A stretch of 64,000 bases of DNA from Lepidodermella squamata (Eukaryota; Gastrotricha): the NCBI GenBank assembly GCA_047495785.1, contig JBLDXI010000003.1:1860001-1924000 (forward strand), given 5' to 3'. Below are positions 34,351 through 43,723 of this stretch, piece after piece. Both the position numbers and the translations under genes were made by a program. Numbering within the stretch: position 1 is the stretch's first letter; each line of letters opens with the position of its first letter. Under the pieces are notes generated by a model, which did not search any database, was not told the DNA's origin, and worked only from the letters and a program-made list of their open reading frames with translations.

Positions 34351-34737
34351 TCCCTCTTCAGCTTTGTCTAATCATTGATTACCCGGAATCGATAGGTTAA
34401 ACTATCGCACCATTAAAATGATCGACAAATAAGCCAAACCGTATTCTATCCAAATATACACAGCGTAAATTAGCCCGAAAATACAATTGACTCCGTTCAA
34501 AGAAGGGACTAAAACGATAATGACAAATAACAAATACAGCGAAACGTTATCGGTAAGGACTACGGTTTACGGTTCCGAAGAAAGCATTCGACCTAAAGAG
34601 AGCGACCCGTGCATGATTCCACGAAAAGTGTTACACGTGGGAGAGATTCGAGATGTCAGTTATCAAAACAAGTTTCGGGATAAAACCGATCGATCCTGTG
34701 TAAATTGATATTTCAGGATGATTCGATAAACGAGGAC

Positions 34738-34848
34738 ATCGCAATTTCGTAATTTTCGCAATTATTAACATGGCGATTCTCTCCTATTTTGCTTCGTCGA
34801 GTTTTGCACCCGTGAAAAGGCCCGCGTATAGCCAAGCGTTGGAATGCT
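34738..34848 (+). pseudogene. Second fragment of the C-x9-C member 5 gene
   Basis: Same 5' fragment of the 22880 gene as at 28364, with the same breakpoint after RWNA and an extra A in the GTGAAAAGGC stretch that shifts the frame. It lies in the second copy of the segmental duplication. Confidence 0.7.
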
Positions 34849-35034
34849 TGAAATAACCGAATAAAATTGTTAGGTATTGAATTAAATGAAGTTTGGTCCC
34901 GCATTAAGAATTTTCCATTTATTTTAGATATCGGGATTTTTATTTATTGTCGGCCATCTTAGCAAGGCTTGATGAAGAGAAGAAATATATCAAGTCTCTC
35001 CGTTGAACAAGTCAATGATTCTTCAAGCGTATCC

Positions 35035-35122
35035 TCAAGGTAATACCTCTGCGTGAACATTTTCCGCCTTGCCGCACAAGCCCTCAACACCGTAGCGAGT
35101 ACGGCGGCCAGAGCACACCCTG
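35035..35122 (-). pseudogene. Remnant of the Cys-rich gene (exon 2 only)
   Basis: Encodes VCSGRRTRYGVEGLC followed by an end similar to the truncated copy at 28657 (HAEVLP). Exon 1 with its signal peptide is gone, replaced upstream by flanking sequence from the duplication. This is the most decayed of the three copies. Confidence 0.7.
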
Positions 35123-35639
35123 CGAAAAATGAACGCAGTTTCGATTAATAAGAGATTACAAGTTTTTTCATTATTAGGATAGAAATAATTGGGGTTATCT
35201 GCGTTCAAGTTGATAAGAAAAACAAGCGCCCGCAACCACGGATGTCTCGAAAAACCACTATATTGTACCACTATAGAACAGCTGGGAATGGACTTTTCGC
35301 GAATGTGTCGCGCGACAACAACCACCTTGCATTTTGGCTTACTTTTCTCAGATGAAATTCTTCGAATCCTTCTAAGCTAAAAGAGGTTAGCCGAAAACAT
35401 GACGCGCTCTAATTGATAAGAAAAACAAGCACCCGCAAACACGGATGTCTCGAAAACGACCTTCATTTTTGATCCTGCGTTGGGCATTGGATCATTTGTT
35501 CGGACGATACGTGAAGAAAGCTTGTTCACCTTTCAACCTGTTCCACCTGTTTTTCTGTACCTCAGACGATTTATTAAGAGAATCATTCTATGTTTTGAAA
35601 TAAAGTCGTTCGGTGGTTCAATTCTTTCTGACCGACGAC

Positions 35640-37240
35640 CTACGACACAATCAAAACCGATAAAACTGCGGTCAGCAAGATTGCCAGCAGAGTTATCCCA
35701 CCAAAGACGCCAATGTCAACGATTCGAATAACAGGTATCTTGAGTTGCCGGCTTTGATGACAGATGGTAACTTTCCTCCTTAAATGTTTGAGTCTCGCCA
35801 AATCTGACGTGACGAGGGAGTAAAAGGTGCAGGCAACTCCTATAATTCGATATCCATTCAGCAGCACGCTGACATAAGCAATCTCAGATGTTCGCGGCAG
35901 GGAATCACTAATCGTTGAATAGAGAACAGCATTTGCCAACACAACTATGGAGAAGATATTATAATAAAAATCGTCAAAAATCGATGGTTTCGAACCGGTT
36001 ACACAATACGCTGCCCTGTCATTCTCCTCAGGTGGCATGAACCCGGCTCCAAGTAAGAGGACCAGTAAGCAGATCGATGGGAGGAATATGTTGATGACGT
36101 AGACTTCAGTCTTCCGTCTGAGGTGGAATTTGAAGAAGAAGCGGTCGATACCCAACGCGGGATTGTTGCCATAAACTGCCATATCGTACTGGTAACTGGT
36201 GTTATCAAGAATCCAAAGTTCAGCCTCGCCTATGAAAGTTGTTTTGTTCACAAATATGCCGTCATTGGTCCACAATCTTAGCCATCGTCTTGAATGGAAA
36301 GATTCGAAGTGAAGTGAGCAAACTTGCCGATCGAACGGGAATTTTGTCAATCTTGTAACTTTTGTTAATAGAGCCAGCTTATGTATGAATTAATAGTTTT
36401 ACTCAAGGCTGCAGGATGAGTCAAATGCTGTAACAATGTACCATACAACACGACCATCGTTATTGAACTCGATTTGGGTGATTGCAGCAATACTATGACG
36501 GGTATTTATGAGCTAACTATTAAACACCACTTTCACTAGCACGGTACTACCTTTCCAGAATATTGACGTCTTGAATAGCATTCAGGTGTTGAATGTAAGG
36601 ATGCCACGTTTGCTCGGCTGGGATGAGAACGTGTTCGACTGCAAAATCGCTATCGTTCCATCTTGCGCAAGGATGCTCCCATGACAGATCCAACTCAGCC
36701 ATTAAGCTGAACCTGAGAATGATCATTTAATAAGTTATAAAACAGATTAAGGTGCATAGCGATATTCTACAGTTTGAGAATCCATCGATTTTTGGATGAA
36801 ATATAATATGCCCAAGAAATTGTAGGCTAAATTTTGTTATACACGTCATTCCGTCAGTAGGTGGAATTTTAGCTACATCTGCTCGAAAGAGGTAACTCGC
36901 CTTTTTTTTACTTCCACAAACTGACGGAATGGCGTCATGTAAAACACTTCAACCTAAATTCGAAAACTGATTTTTGTAGTCGAAAATGTTCTCACGTTTG
37001 AAGATAATCGTCCAGTTTCCTGAAGCTGATTCCTGTGAAGGTGATACTGACATTAATAGGCGAGCGGAAAGTTTTTACAGGCCGCGATATCGAATACACG
37101 TTGCATTGGGAGCTCAGGAATCTTTTAACCAGTTCCTCATCGGGAATGTAGTTAGAAAGCGTAGTTAAATCCGAATTCGACTGGGCAAAGTCAGCAAGCA
37201 GTACAAGAATGACTATACCCGCGGGGCGTTTTATCTGCAT
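35640..37240 (-). CDS. Cys-loop ligand-gated ion channel subunit B
   Basis: Five exons: 37240-36996, 36712-36551, 36492-36403, 36351-35996 and 35944-35640; 385 residues. Exons 2-5 have exactly the same lengths (162, 90, 356, 305) and phases as channel gene A. Signal peptide, WHPYI.HLN segment, a 13-residue Cys-loop with FPFD, four membrane segments and a very short M3-M4 loop are all present, and the frame is open throughout. No vicinal Cys pair in loop C. The third intron is only 51 bases; the first (283 bases) contains a 49-bp inverted repeat element. A and B look like recent duplicates that may co-assemble; this is inference. Confidence 0.87.
36818..36960. mobile_element. Small inverted-repeat element (MITE-like) in intron 1 of channel gene B
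   Basis: Arms 36818-36866 and 36912-36960 are imperfect reverse complements over about 49 bases, sharing the block CATTCCGTCAG and an outer TAGG(C/T)T(A/G)AA end. Channel gene A lacks this in the equivalent, shorter intron, so it is a likely insertion. Confidence 0.6.
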
Positions 37241-37569
37241 AATTGGAAGCTATAGTAAAGCCAGGTAGATGAAAACATGAAGCGGCGAAAAATGTATGTG
37301 TGCATTTATTGGCAATCTTTTTTTGATCAGTAACTAAATTCGCATTTCCTCTTCCGTTCGGTCTAATCATAGATTCACCAGAATCAATATGAGAAAAACA
37401 TCGCGCCATTCTGATGATCGACAACTAAGTCTCATAGGACCGTATCTATCGCAATATACACAGCCTGAATTAAACTGAAAATAAATGAAAATAATTCATT
37501 TGACTTTGTATTCAGAGAAGAGACTATAAAACGCTAATTACAAAGAAACTAATAAGTATTGTCAATGTC

Positions 37570-37842
37570 TCATTTAGCACCAATGCTTGACAGGTAGCTG
37601 TAGTAGATGTTGCATTTTTTATTCGTCCAAGTGCAGAAATCAAATCGCTTCTGCTTCATAAAACCGTAGCACTCCTGTTCCGTCTCGATTGTTTTGGGGA
37701 TATCCTTCAATTGAGCGTAGATTACTAGCTGCCCCTCGTTCGCGTATTGAGGAACTTTCTTGTGGAAACATTGACCGTTACCGAAAACCAGAAGGCCATT
37801 GGTTACCATTAACACGAAAATTGCCTGTAAAAATCGCTTCAT
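37570..37842 (-). CDS. Small secreted Cys protein, possibly PAN/apple-like
   Basis: Single open frame of 90 residues. Signal peptide at about residues 1-22 (FLQAIFVLMVTNGLLVFG). The mature chain has four cysteines (QCFHKK, QECYGF, FDFCTW, KKCNIYY). The order C, then a helix-like segment with TEQECYGFMK, then FCTWTNKKC, resembles a minimal PAN/apple module, which often binds carbohydrate or protein. The assignment is tentative. It lies on the same strand as the adjacent channel gene. Confidence 0.6.
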   Translation of the reverse strand: MKRFLQAIFVLMVTNGLLVFGNGQCFHKKVPQYANEGQLVIYAQLKDIPKTIETEQECYGFMKQKRFDFCTWTNKKCNIYYSYLSSIGAK

Positions 37843-38406
37843 CCCAGGCTAAATTAAAATAAAGTAAATCCTTATAAGGCAACAGGCACGGGAAACCGCA
37901 AAAAGGACTTAGAAACTGATACTCTATGCCATACAGGAAAAAGAGTCTCAGAAGTATTTGTGTTCCTCTTCTGTATTAGTACTTTATAATCAAAAGATTG
38001 CACCGGTGTATGAATGCCACATTAGCAGCTTCTACTAGTAATATGCAGAATGTGCTTTGCAAAATACCGGTAGCATAGGCATAGTGGTAGCTGCATAGAT
38101 TTGTTCGCACCAAGGAACTAAAAGGATTAGATAGATGAGTGATGCGTTGTATCCATATCCTTTCCTGGAAATTGGCAAAAGAAATAAAATCCGGTCATAG
38201 AGAGGTAACTCTATTCTCTATGAATCCGATATAACTGATTGTTCATGACCACTGTCCACTGATAAGCTTATCGTAAAATGAGTTTTGAAAACAACAAAAC
38301 ACCTGTCGTATGCATTGAGGTAGATTTTTATTTCTTATTACAGCCTAAGTCTTGGTTCCAACACGGGATAACACATTACTCACAATTGATAAGTCATCGA
38401 AACATT

Positions 38407-40056
38407 CTATTTAGCCACAATAGTTGCCGCATGAACAGCCTGGGCTCGACCAGACGGGTCAGCTGACGTCCCCCAATCAGTTCGCGGAATCCAACGCTTG
38501 ACGGTCGTAACAGGAGCCGCGCCAGGGAAAAGCTGTTCGAACAGTTCACGGTAGTAAAAAGCCTCCTTCGACATAGGGGTATCCAACGGGAAAATCATGG
38601 CAGCGTTCTGGAAACGCTCGTCGCTAACAGCTTTTTCAGTGTATTCTTTCAGAGAATCAATCCAGTTGTAGCCAACGCCGTCGGAAAACTGTTCCTTCTG
38701 ACGCCACAATACTTCGTCCGGCAGGTAGGGTTGCCCCAAAGAGTTGTTACAATCAAAAGCTTTGCGTAGAATGTACTTCTCAATACGACCAGGGACACAC
38801 ATTTTTTCCTGAGGGTCCGTTTCCATGACTACGTCGAGGAAAGCTCGGTCCAGGAAAGGAACTCGAGCCTCAACGCCCCAAGCCATGGTTGACTTATTGG
38901 CGCGAAGGCAGTCGGATAAATGAAGATTCTTAACGCGAGAAACGCATTCTTTATGCAGAGAGGCAGCATCAGGAGCAGCGTGGAAGTATAGGTAACCACC
39001 GAAAATCTCGTCTGAGCCTTCACCAGACAGGACCATCTTAACACCCAGAGCTTTGATATGTCTTGCGAGAAAGAACATTGGTGTACTAGCTCGGATTGTC
39101 GTGACGTCGTAAGACTCGAGATGATAGATGATATCAGCCAACATGTCGATACCCTCTTGAATCGTGAAGTTGAACTCGTAGTGGCGGGTTCCAAGATACT
39201 CAGCAACCTTCCTGGCAGCAATAAGATCCGGAGCGTTCGGTAGTCCGATCGAAAACGTCATGAGTTGCTCGTTCTTAGTCTGGCTCCGGATGACTTCGTG
39301 AGCCACAGCTGTGACCAAGCTTGAGTCTAAGCCGCCGGATAACAGACAGCCAAATGGGACTTCACTCATCATTTGAGAGGTTACAGCATGGATGAAAGAG
39401 TTGCGTAACCGGTCGTAGTCACAGGGTGCCGATGGAATGTACTCAGGGTCAACGAACCACTTCGGGGTGTAATATTGGGTGTACCCTGGCTTAGCGCTCC
39501 AGTAGTAGTGACCAGGTGGGAAAGACATGATCCTCTCGCAGCTCTTCAAGCATTTCATCTCAGATGCAAACCAGACCGAACCATCCTTCGCCCAGCCCTG
39601 GTACAACGGGCAAATTCCAATATGGTCCCTGGCAACCAGGTAATTCCCGCTGCCGTCATATAGCACAAAAGCGAAAATTCCGTCAATATAACGAAATAAG
39701 TCGGTTTTCATTTCCTCGTACAAGTGGAGGATAACTTCACAGTCGGATTTAGTTTCAAAGTTGTCGATATGATGCGACAAGACGGTTTCTTTCAGGCGGA
39801 TGTAGTTGTAAATTTCGCCATTAACGCAGAGGGATGCTTTGCTGTGTTTTGAGGTCATCGGCTGCGACCCACTCGTGATTCCGATGATTGAAAGACGCTC
39901 GTGGGCCATGCCACTTTCGCCATCTGGAAAGATAAGGACACCGCTCCAATCTGGGCCTCGGTGTCGCTGAAGCTTGGACACGTGCTTCAGCATGTGCCGC
40001 AGCTCCAAGGCATTGCCTGTTTTCTTATAATTGAAAACAGCCAAAATTCCACACAT
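38407..40056 (-). CDS. asnB: Asparagine synthetase, glutamine-hydrolysing (AsnB type)
   Basis: Intronless frame of 549 residues. The N-terminal glutaminase begins MCGI, so Cys2 is the nucleophile; HRGPD, VNGEIYN and the SDCEVI segment are in place. The synthetase domain has the pyrophosphate loop LLSGGLDSS, then the ETYDVTTIRAST-like SYDVTTIRASTPM and GEGSDEIFGGY. It converts aspartate, glutamine and ATP to asparagine in the cytosol. Details such as RHRGPDWSG, the GVEARVPFLD context and the end DPSGRAQAVH match the AsnB type of bacteria, plants and protists more than the usual vertebrate ASNS, which lacks these. All catalytic parts seem intact. A minus-strand ATG in good context (AAGATGTG) starts it. 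Confidence 0.95.
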   Translation of the reverse strand: MCGILAVFNYKKTGNALELRHMLKHVSKLQRHRGPDWSGVLIFPDGESGMAHERLSIIGITSGSQPMTSKHSKASLCVNGEIYNYIRLKETVLSHHIDNFETKSDCEVILHLYEEMKTDLFRYIDGIFAFVLYDGSGNYLVARDHIGICPLYQGWAKDGSVWFASEMKCLKSCERIMSFPPGHYYWSAKPGYTQYYTPKWFVDPEYIPSAPCDYDRLRNSFIHAVTSQMMSEVPFGCLLSGGLDSSLVTAVAHEVIRSQTKNEQLMTFSIGLPNAPDLIAARKVAEYLGTRHYEFNFTIQEGIDMLADIIYHLESYDVTTIRASTPMFFLARHIKALGVKMVLSGEGSDEIFGGYLYFHAAPDAASLHKECVSRVKNLHLSDCLRANKSTMAWGVEARVPFLDRAFLDVVMETDPQEKMCVPGRIEKYILRKAFDCNNSLGQPYLPDEVLWRQKEQFSDGVGYNWIDSLKEYTEKAVSDERFQNAAMIFPLDTPMSKEAFYYRELFEQLFPGAAPVTTVKRWIPRTDWGTSADPSGRAQAVHAATIVAK

Positions 40057-40440
40057 CTTGCCTAGTCAGAAAAAAACAAAATGATCGTAAAATGTGTATA
40101 GCAGAATTCGTCTGAATTTTCTCGGTACAGTCCGAGTGCGTTTCTAATATGGGGTATCAGCCTTTGATGTATAATGAAAAGTTGTATTTTTATGGCGGCT
40201 TCATCGCGAGCAGGTGAGTAAAAAGAGTTGTTTTGAAAAAAAACAAAATTTCTATGCTGAAGTCATTTATTAATAATATAAATTACTAAGACGTGATAAG
40301 AAATGTGCACTGGCCGGTTCACGTCCACTTACAAAAGGTACTGCAATGCTTTGCACAGCTGCTATTTGTTGTTCTCTAACGAGCCTTTAGCTTCGTAAAT
40401 AAACCAGTAACCAGTACTTACTAAGTAATTAAGGCAATAA

Positions 40441-41195
40441 AGCCTGGCTCACAAATCATTGCTTAACTGCTTAATGCTTATTGCTTATTAGTTGATGCTT
40501 AATGCTTAAAATTTTGTGACCATTTCATAAATAGATGCTCATTGCTTTTATTGAGCATTGCTCTAAGCATTGCTCAAAATTTACCTTGTGAAGTTGAGCA
40601 TTGCTTACAACTTGAGCAGTCGACAAGCATGCACGTGATTGGTTGGTTTGCGCGCGCAAAAGAGCAAGCTATCTGAAATCACTATAATTGACAAGTAAAA
40701 AAGTGGTTTAGCGTTATTTTTTACAAATTGAGATTTCGTTGTAACTTTCCAGATCATTGAATGACAAGTCGATTGAGATCAAGACTTAACCTAAAATCGC
40801 CAGGGTTGCTGAGAAATAGGCTGAGAAATAGGCATGCAAAGGAACGCATCAAATCGGCTAAATTATGGAAATTCGTGCTTTACTACCAATTTCAATTTTT
40901 TCCTTCATTCCTGAGAATTTTTCATATCATTAGATAGCTCTTAGCAATGCGCATTCAGCTGTTAGGTTATTTTTGCATAACAAAGTAAATGCATCATAGT
41001 TTTGGCCCCTACAAGATGGGCTGCGATTTCATCACGCTTCTTTCTCTGCTATTTTTGAGTTGTGAAAAGCGAATGCACCAATGCTTAAAAGGTAAGCAGT
41101 GTCTCCAATGCTTAAAACCCCTTTGCTTAAAGCATAGTGCTTGTTGCTTATTGCTTATTGCTTAATACTTAAAGCAACGATTTGTGAGCCAGGCT
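40441..41195. mobile_element. MITE, 755 bp, TAA target-site duplication (Harbinger-like)
   Basis: Terminal inverted repeats begin AGCCTGGCTCACAAATC at 40441 and end in the exact complement at 41195, extended with one mismatch over about 25 bases. TAA at 40438-40440 and at 41196-41198 flank it, the 3-bp target typical of PIF/Harbinger elements. Subterminal parts are full of TGCTTA(A/T) units in both orientations. No transposase frame is present, so it is non-autonomous. Confidence 0.8.
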
Positions 41196-41750
41196 TAACA
41201 TAATGAACGAAGGCTGAATCGAAACAGTTTCATGAATTAATGCTCTGTGAATCATTTCCTTCAATGTATCGTGGATTCATATTCATCCCGCATGTTGAAA
41301 CAGTTAAACTGATGTGTGTTCAATTAACAACGCAATGAAATTATTACGGGTTATTATAAAGAAAAGAACCGAAGAACCGAGAAGAACCTGTAATGCAATG
41401 GGGTCAAATGGCTTTTTCAATGTTTTTTCTGGGGTTGGCTGTGCTCGAACTCTGTCTGGGACAATTACAACTGTAATGTACACGGTTATTTTGCGAAAGC
41501 CTATGAGAATACATGCTTTCACGTGGGTAACTTTTCCCATGTTCAATCTCATTATAACCGGCAGTTGAGTGAACCGATCGGGTTCGACTTATTTTTTGGG
41601 CAGCGTGTTAATCTCGACGGAATCACTGGCCCGTGCGTGTTTTTTACTGCATCGAGATAAGCGAAGGTAATGGGGTTTGAAAAAGCGAAAAAACTAGTTA
41701 ATGACCTCAAAAACAAACGAAAGTCGCAAGAATATAGGGCATAAACCCAA

Positions 41751-42851
41751 ATGAAGTTGGCAAGTTTTATCGGAATTTTCGCGGCTATTGCAGCCATATC
41801 ATTGGTAACAAGATTCCTTTTTTAGTTCAAAAACTGAATTAACTAGCACAACTCGTTGAATTATTAGGGTGTCAAGTTCGAAGGAGGGGTAACTTATCAC
41901 CACGAGCACTTGAATGAATTCCACTCAGGATCTGGAGATGACTTTGGAGCCGCGATCGATCGGGATTTCGCACAAATGGCGCAGTATTTCACTTACATCC
42001 GAACGATGTACGCGCCCAAGAAAAAGACTCCGCAAACATTCGCTCAAATGGCCTCGAAATACGGCCTGAAGCTGTTTTTGGGAATCCATGTTACGACCGG
42101 CACTTGGAACCTGGACCAGTTCGATACAGCTATAGAATCTGCTGTAAACAATCGATCTGTTATAGAGGCTATAATCGTCGGAAATTCTGACTTCCCATCG
42201 CCTAATAATGCCGACAAAATCATAACGGAAATTTCAAAGCTGCGGAAGAACTTGACCAGCCAATTCATCTTCGTGCCAATTGGAACGTCACAGACGGTTG
42301 ATTCTTGGCTGCCCAAGGACCAAAAGAAACTCGCCGATGCAAGAAAGCTAGCCGATGCCTGCGATTTCATCGGAGTGAGCATTTACCCGTTTGAAATGGA
42401 GGGTTACTCGCATGAGAATCCTCATGATCTCCTGACAATTGAATGGAACCGAATGATAGATTCCGGCCACTATCCCGCTGAAAAGTTGGTCCTAACTGAA
42501 ACAGCCTGGCCAACAAATGGCACGAATCTGTCGAAATCTGGCAATGCTGGCAACATTACAGCCGCTGCTAATTTCTACCGAGGCCTTCGGTCATGGGAAC
42601 CTTCGCGCGGTACGGGCGGTAAACCAGCGTTCTGGTACTACTTCTACGATAGCAATCCCAAAAATGGTGCGACATTTTATCATAGCTTTTATGGATTCCG
42701 CACGTATGATGGTAAGGAGAAGCCCGACTCTCCTCATGACTTTCCGCTTCCTTTGAAAGATCCTGAATCAGCGGCACAACATAGCTCGGCGCCTAAACAA
42801 AAATCGATCTTTGCCCTTATCTTGCTCGCAATTCTTAGCTTGGTGATGTAA
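41751..42851 (+). CDS. GPI-anchored GH17-like protein lacking the general acid/base Glu
   Basis: Exons 41751-41804 and 41868-42851, intron of 63 bases, 345 residues. Exon 1 encodes the signal peptide core (FIGIFAAIAAISL). The mature start KFEGGVTY and the blocks YIRTMYAP, LFLGIHVTT, IIVGNSDF, CDFIGVSIYPFE, LTETAWPT and FWYYFYDS follow the GH17 (endo-beta-1,3-glucanase) order. The nucleophile Glu is present (E229 in LTETAWPT), but the usual acid/base Glu of the VGNE motif is Ser125 here. The chain ends in a hydrophobic tail (IFALILLAILSLVM) after a polar spacer, typical of GPI anchoring. Likely a surface glucan-binding protein or altered enzyme. GH17 is chiefly a plant, fungal and bacterial family; the intron shows that the gene is at home in this genome. 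Confidence 0.8.
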
Positions 42852-43723
42852 GGCTCTGTATAATCCCTTCGACCAATCGAACTAGACAGCACAGGACTTT
42901 GCGAAATCCTTTGAAATCTTCCTGACCTAGTAAATAAAACATTGCAATGGTTGATAATGACTTGTTTATTTAAAAAACGAACAATCACTGCGATCCTCCC
43001 GTCGCCCTCCATAATCGTTATAATTATCAATAGTCATCCGCAGCGTTACAACACGTAAGTAAAGTACAAAGTATGCGTAAGAATATAAATTTACATATAT
43101 TAATTCCAAAAAATTCTGATTATTTTTATGCGAAATAATAATAATGTTTTAGCGGTTGAGATCTTTTGTTTAGGTTAGAATGACTTTGGCACTAGAGTTT
43201 GCGTTCAGTTTTGCGCGGGAAAAATTGTGCAAGATACCAGGTAAATACACTCGGCAACAACATCGAAAAAATCTCAAATTTTCGATACAACATTATTTTG
43301 AATCGTTACTGACGCGAATATTAGATGATTTCAAAACATTCAATTTATAATTCGCTAAAAATGAAGACGAGATTATTTGATATACCGATCAACACATAGC
43401 CACGGCTGATTATGCTAGTTGTAGAACATCAAAATTACTATAGAGCCAAATACTTTTCGAAAAAGCTATAAGTTTAATTGAAATGCAACAGTTATCGCAG
43501 CAGTTTTAGTTATGTTTTCGGGTTAGAGGCTTTTCATTTCAAATTGTGTCCATTCAATATAGTGAAACAGGGGTTTTCAATTTCAACTGAAATCCTAGCC
43601 TAGTTAGTTTTCCTAATTCGAAAATTGCTACATAATAATATCGGGAGGTAAACATATCGATCCTCCATCTGCTGGAACAACCAAAAGAGCACCTTGCTCG
43701 GTCTTAACTGGTTCAATCATAGC
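42852..43723. other. Intergenic region
   Basis: AATAAA at about 42933 serves the GH17-like gene. The remainder is AT-rich and without supported features. Confidence 0.5.

Larger units (their letters stand above)
34350..35450. repeat. Segmental duplication, copy 2
   Basis: Matches 27985-29270 with internal deletions. It begins directly at the break of the channel pseudogene and runs to just before channel gene B. Confidence 0.7.

Noticed and set aside
24249-37842. Reading the minus-strand channel, Cys-rich and small Cys genes as an operon
   Set aside because: Genes are separated by several hundred bases, each has its own TATA-like or start context, and duplications explain the common orientation.
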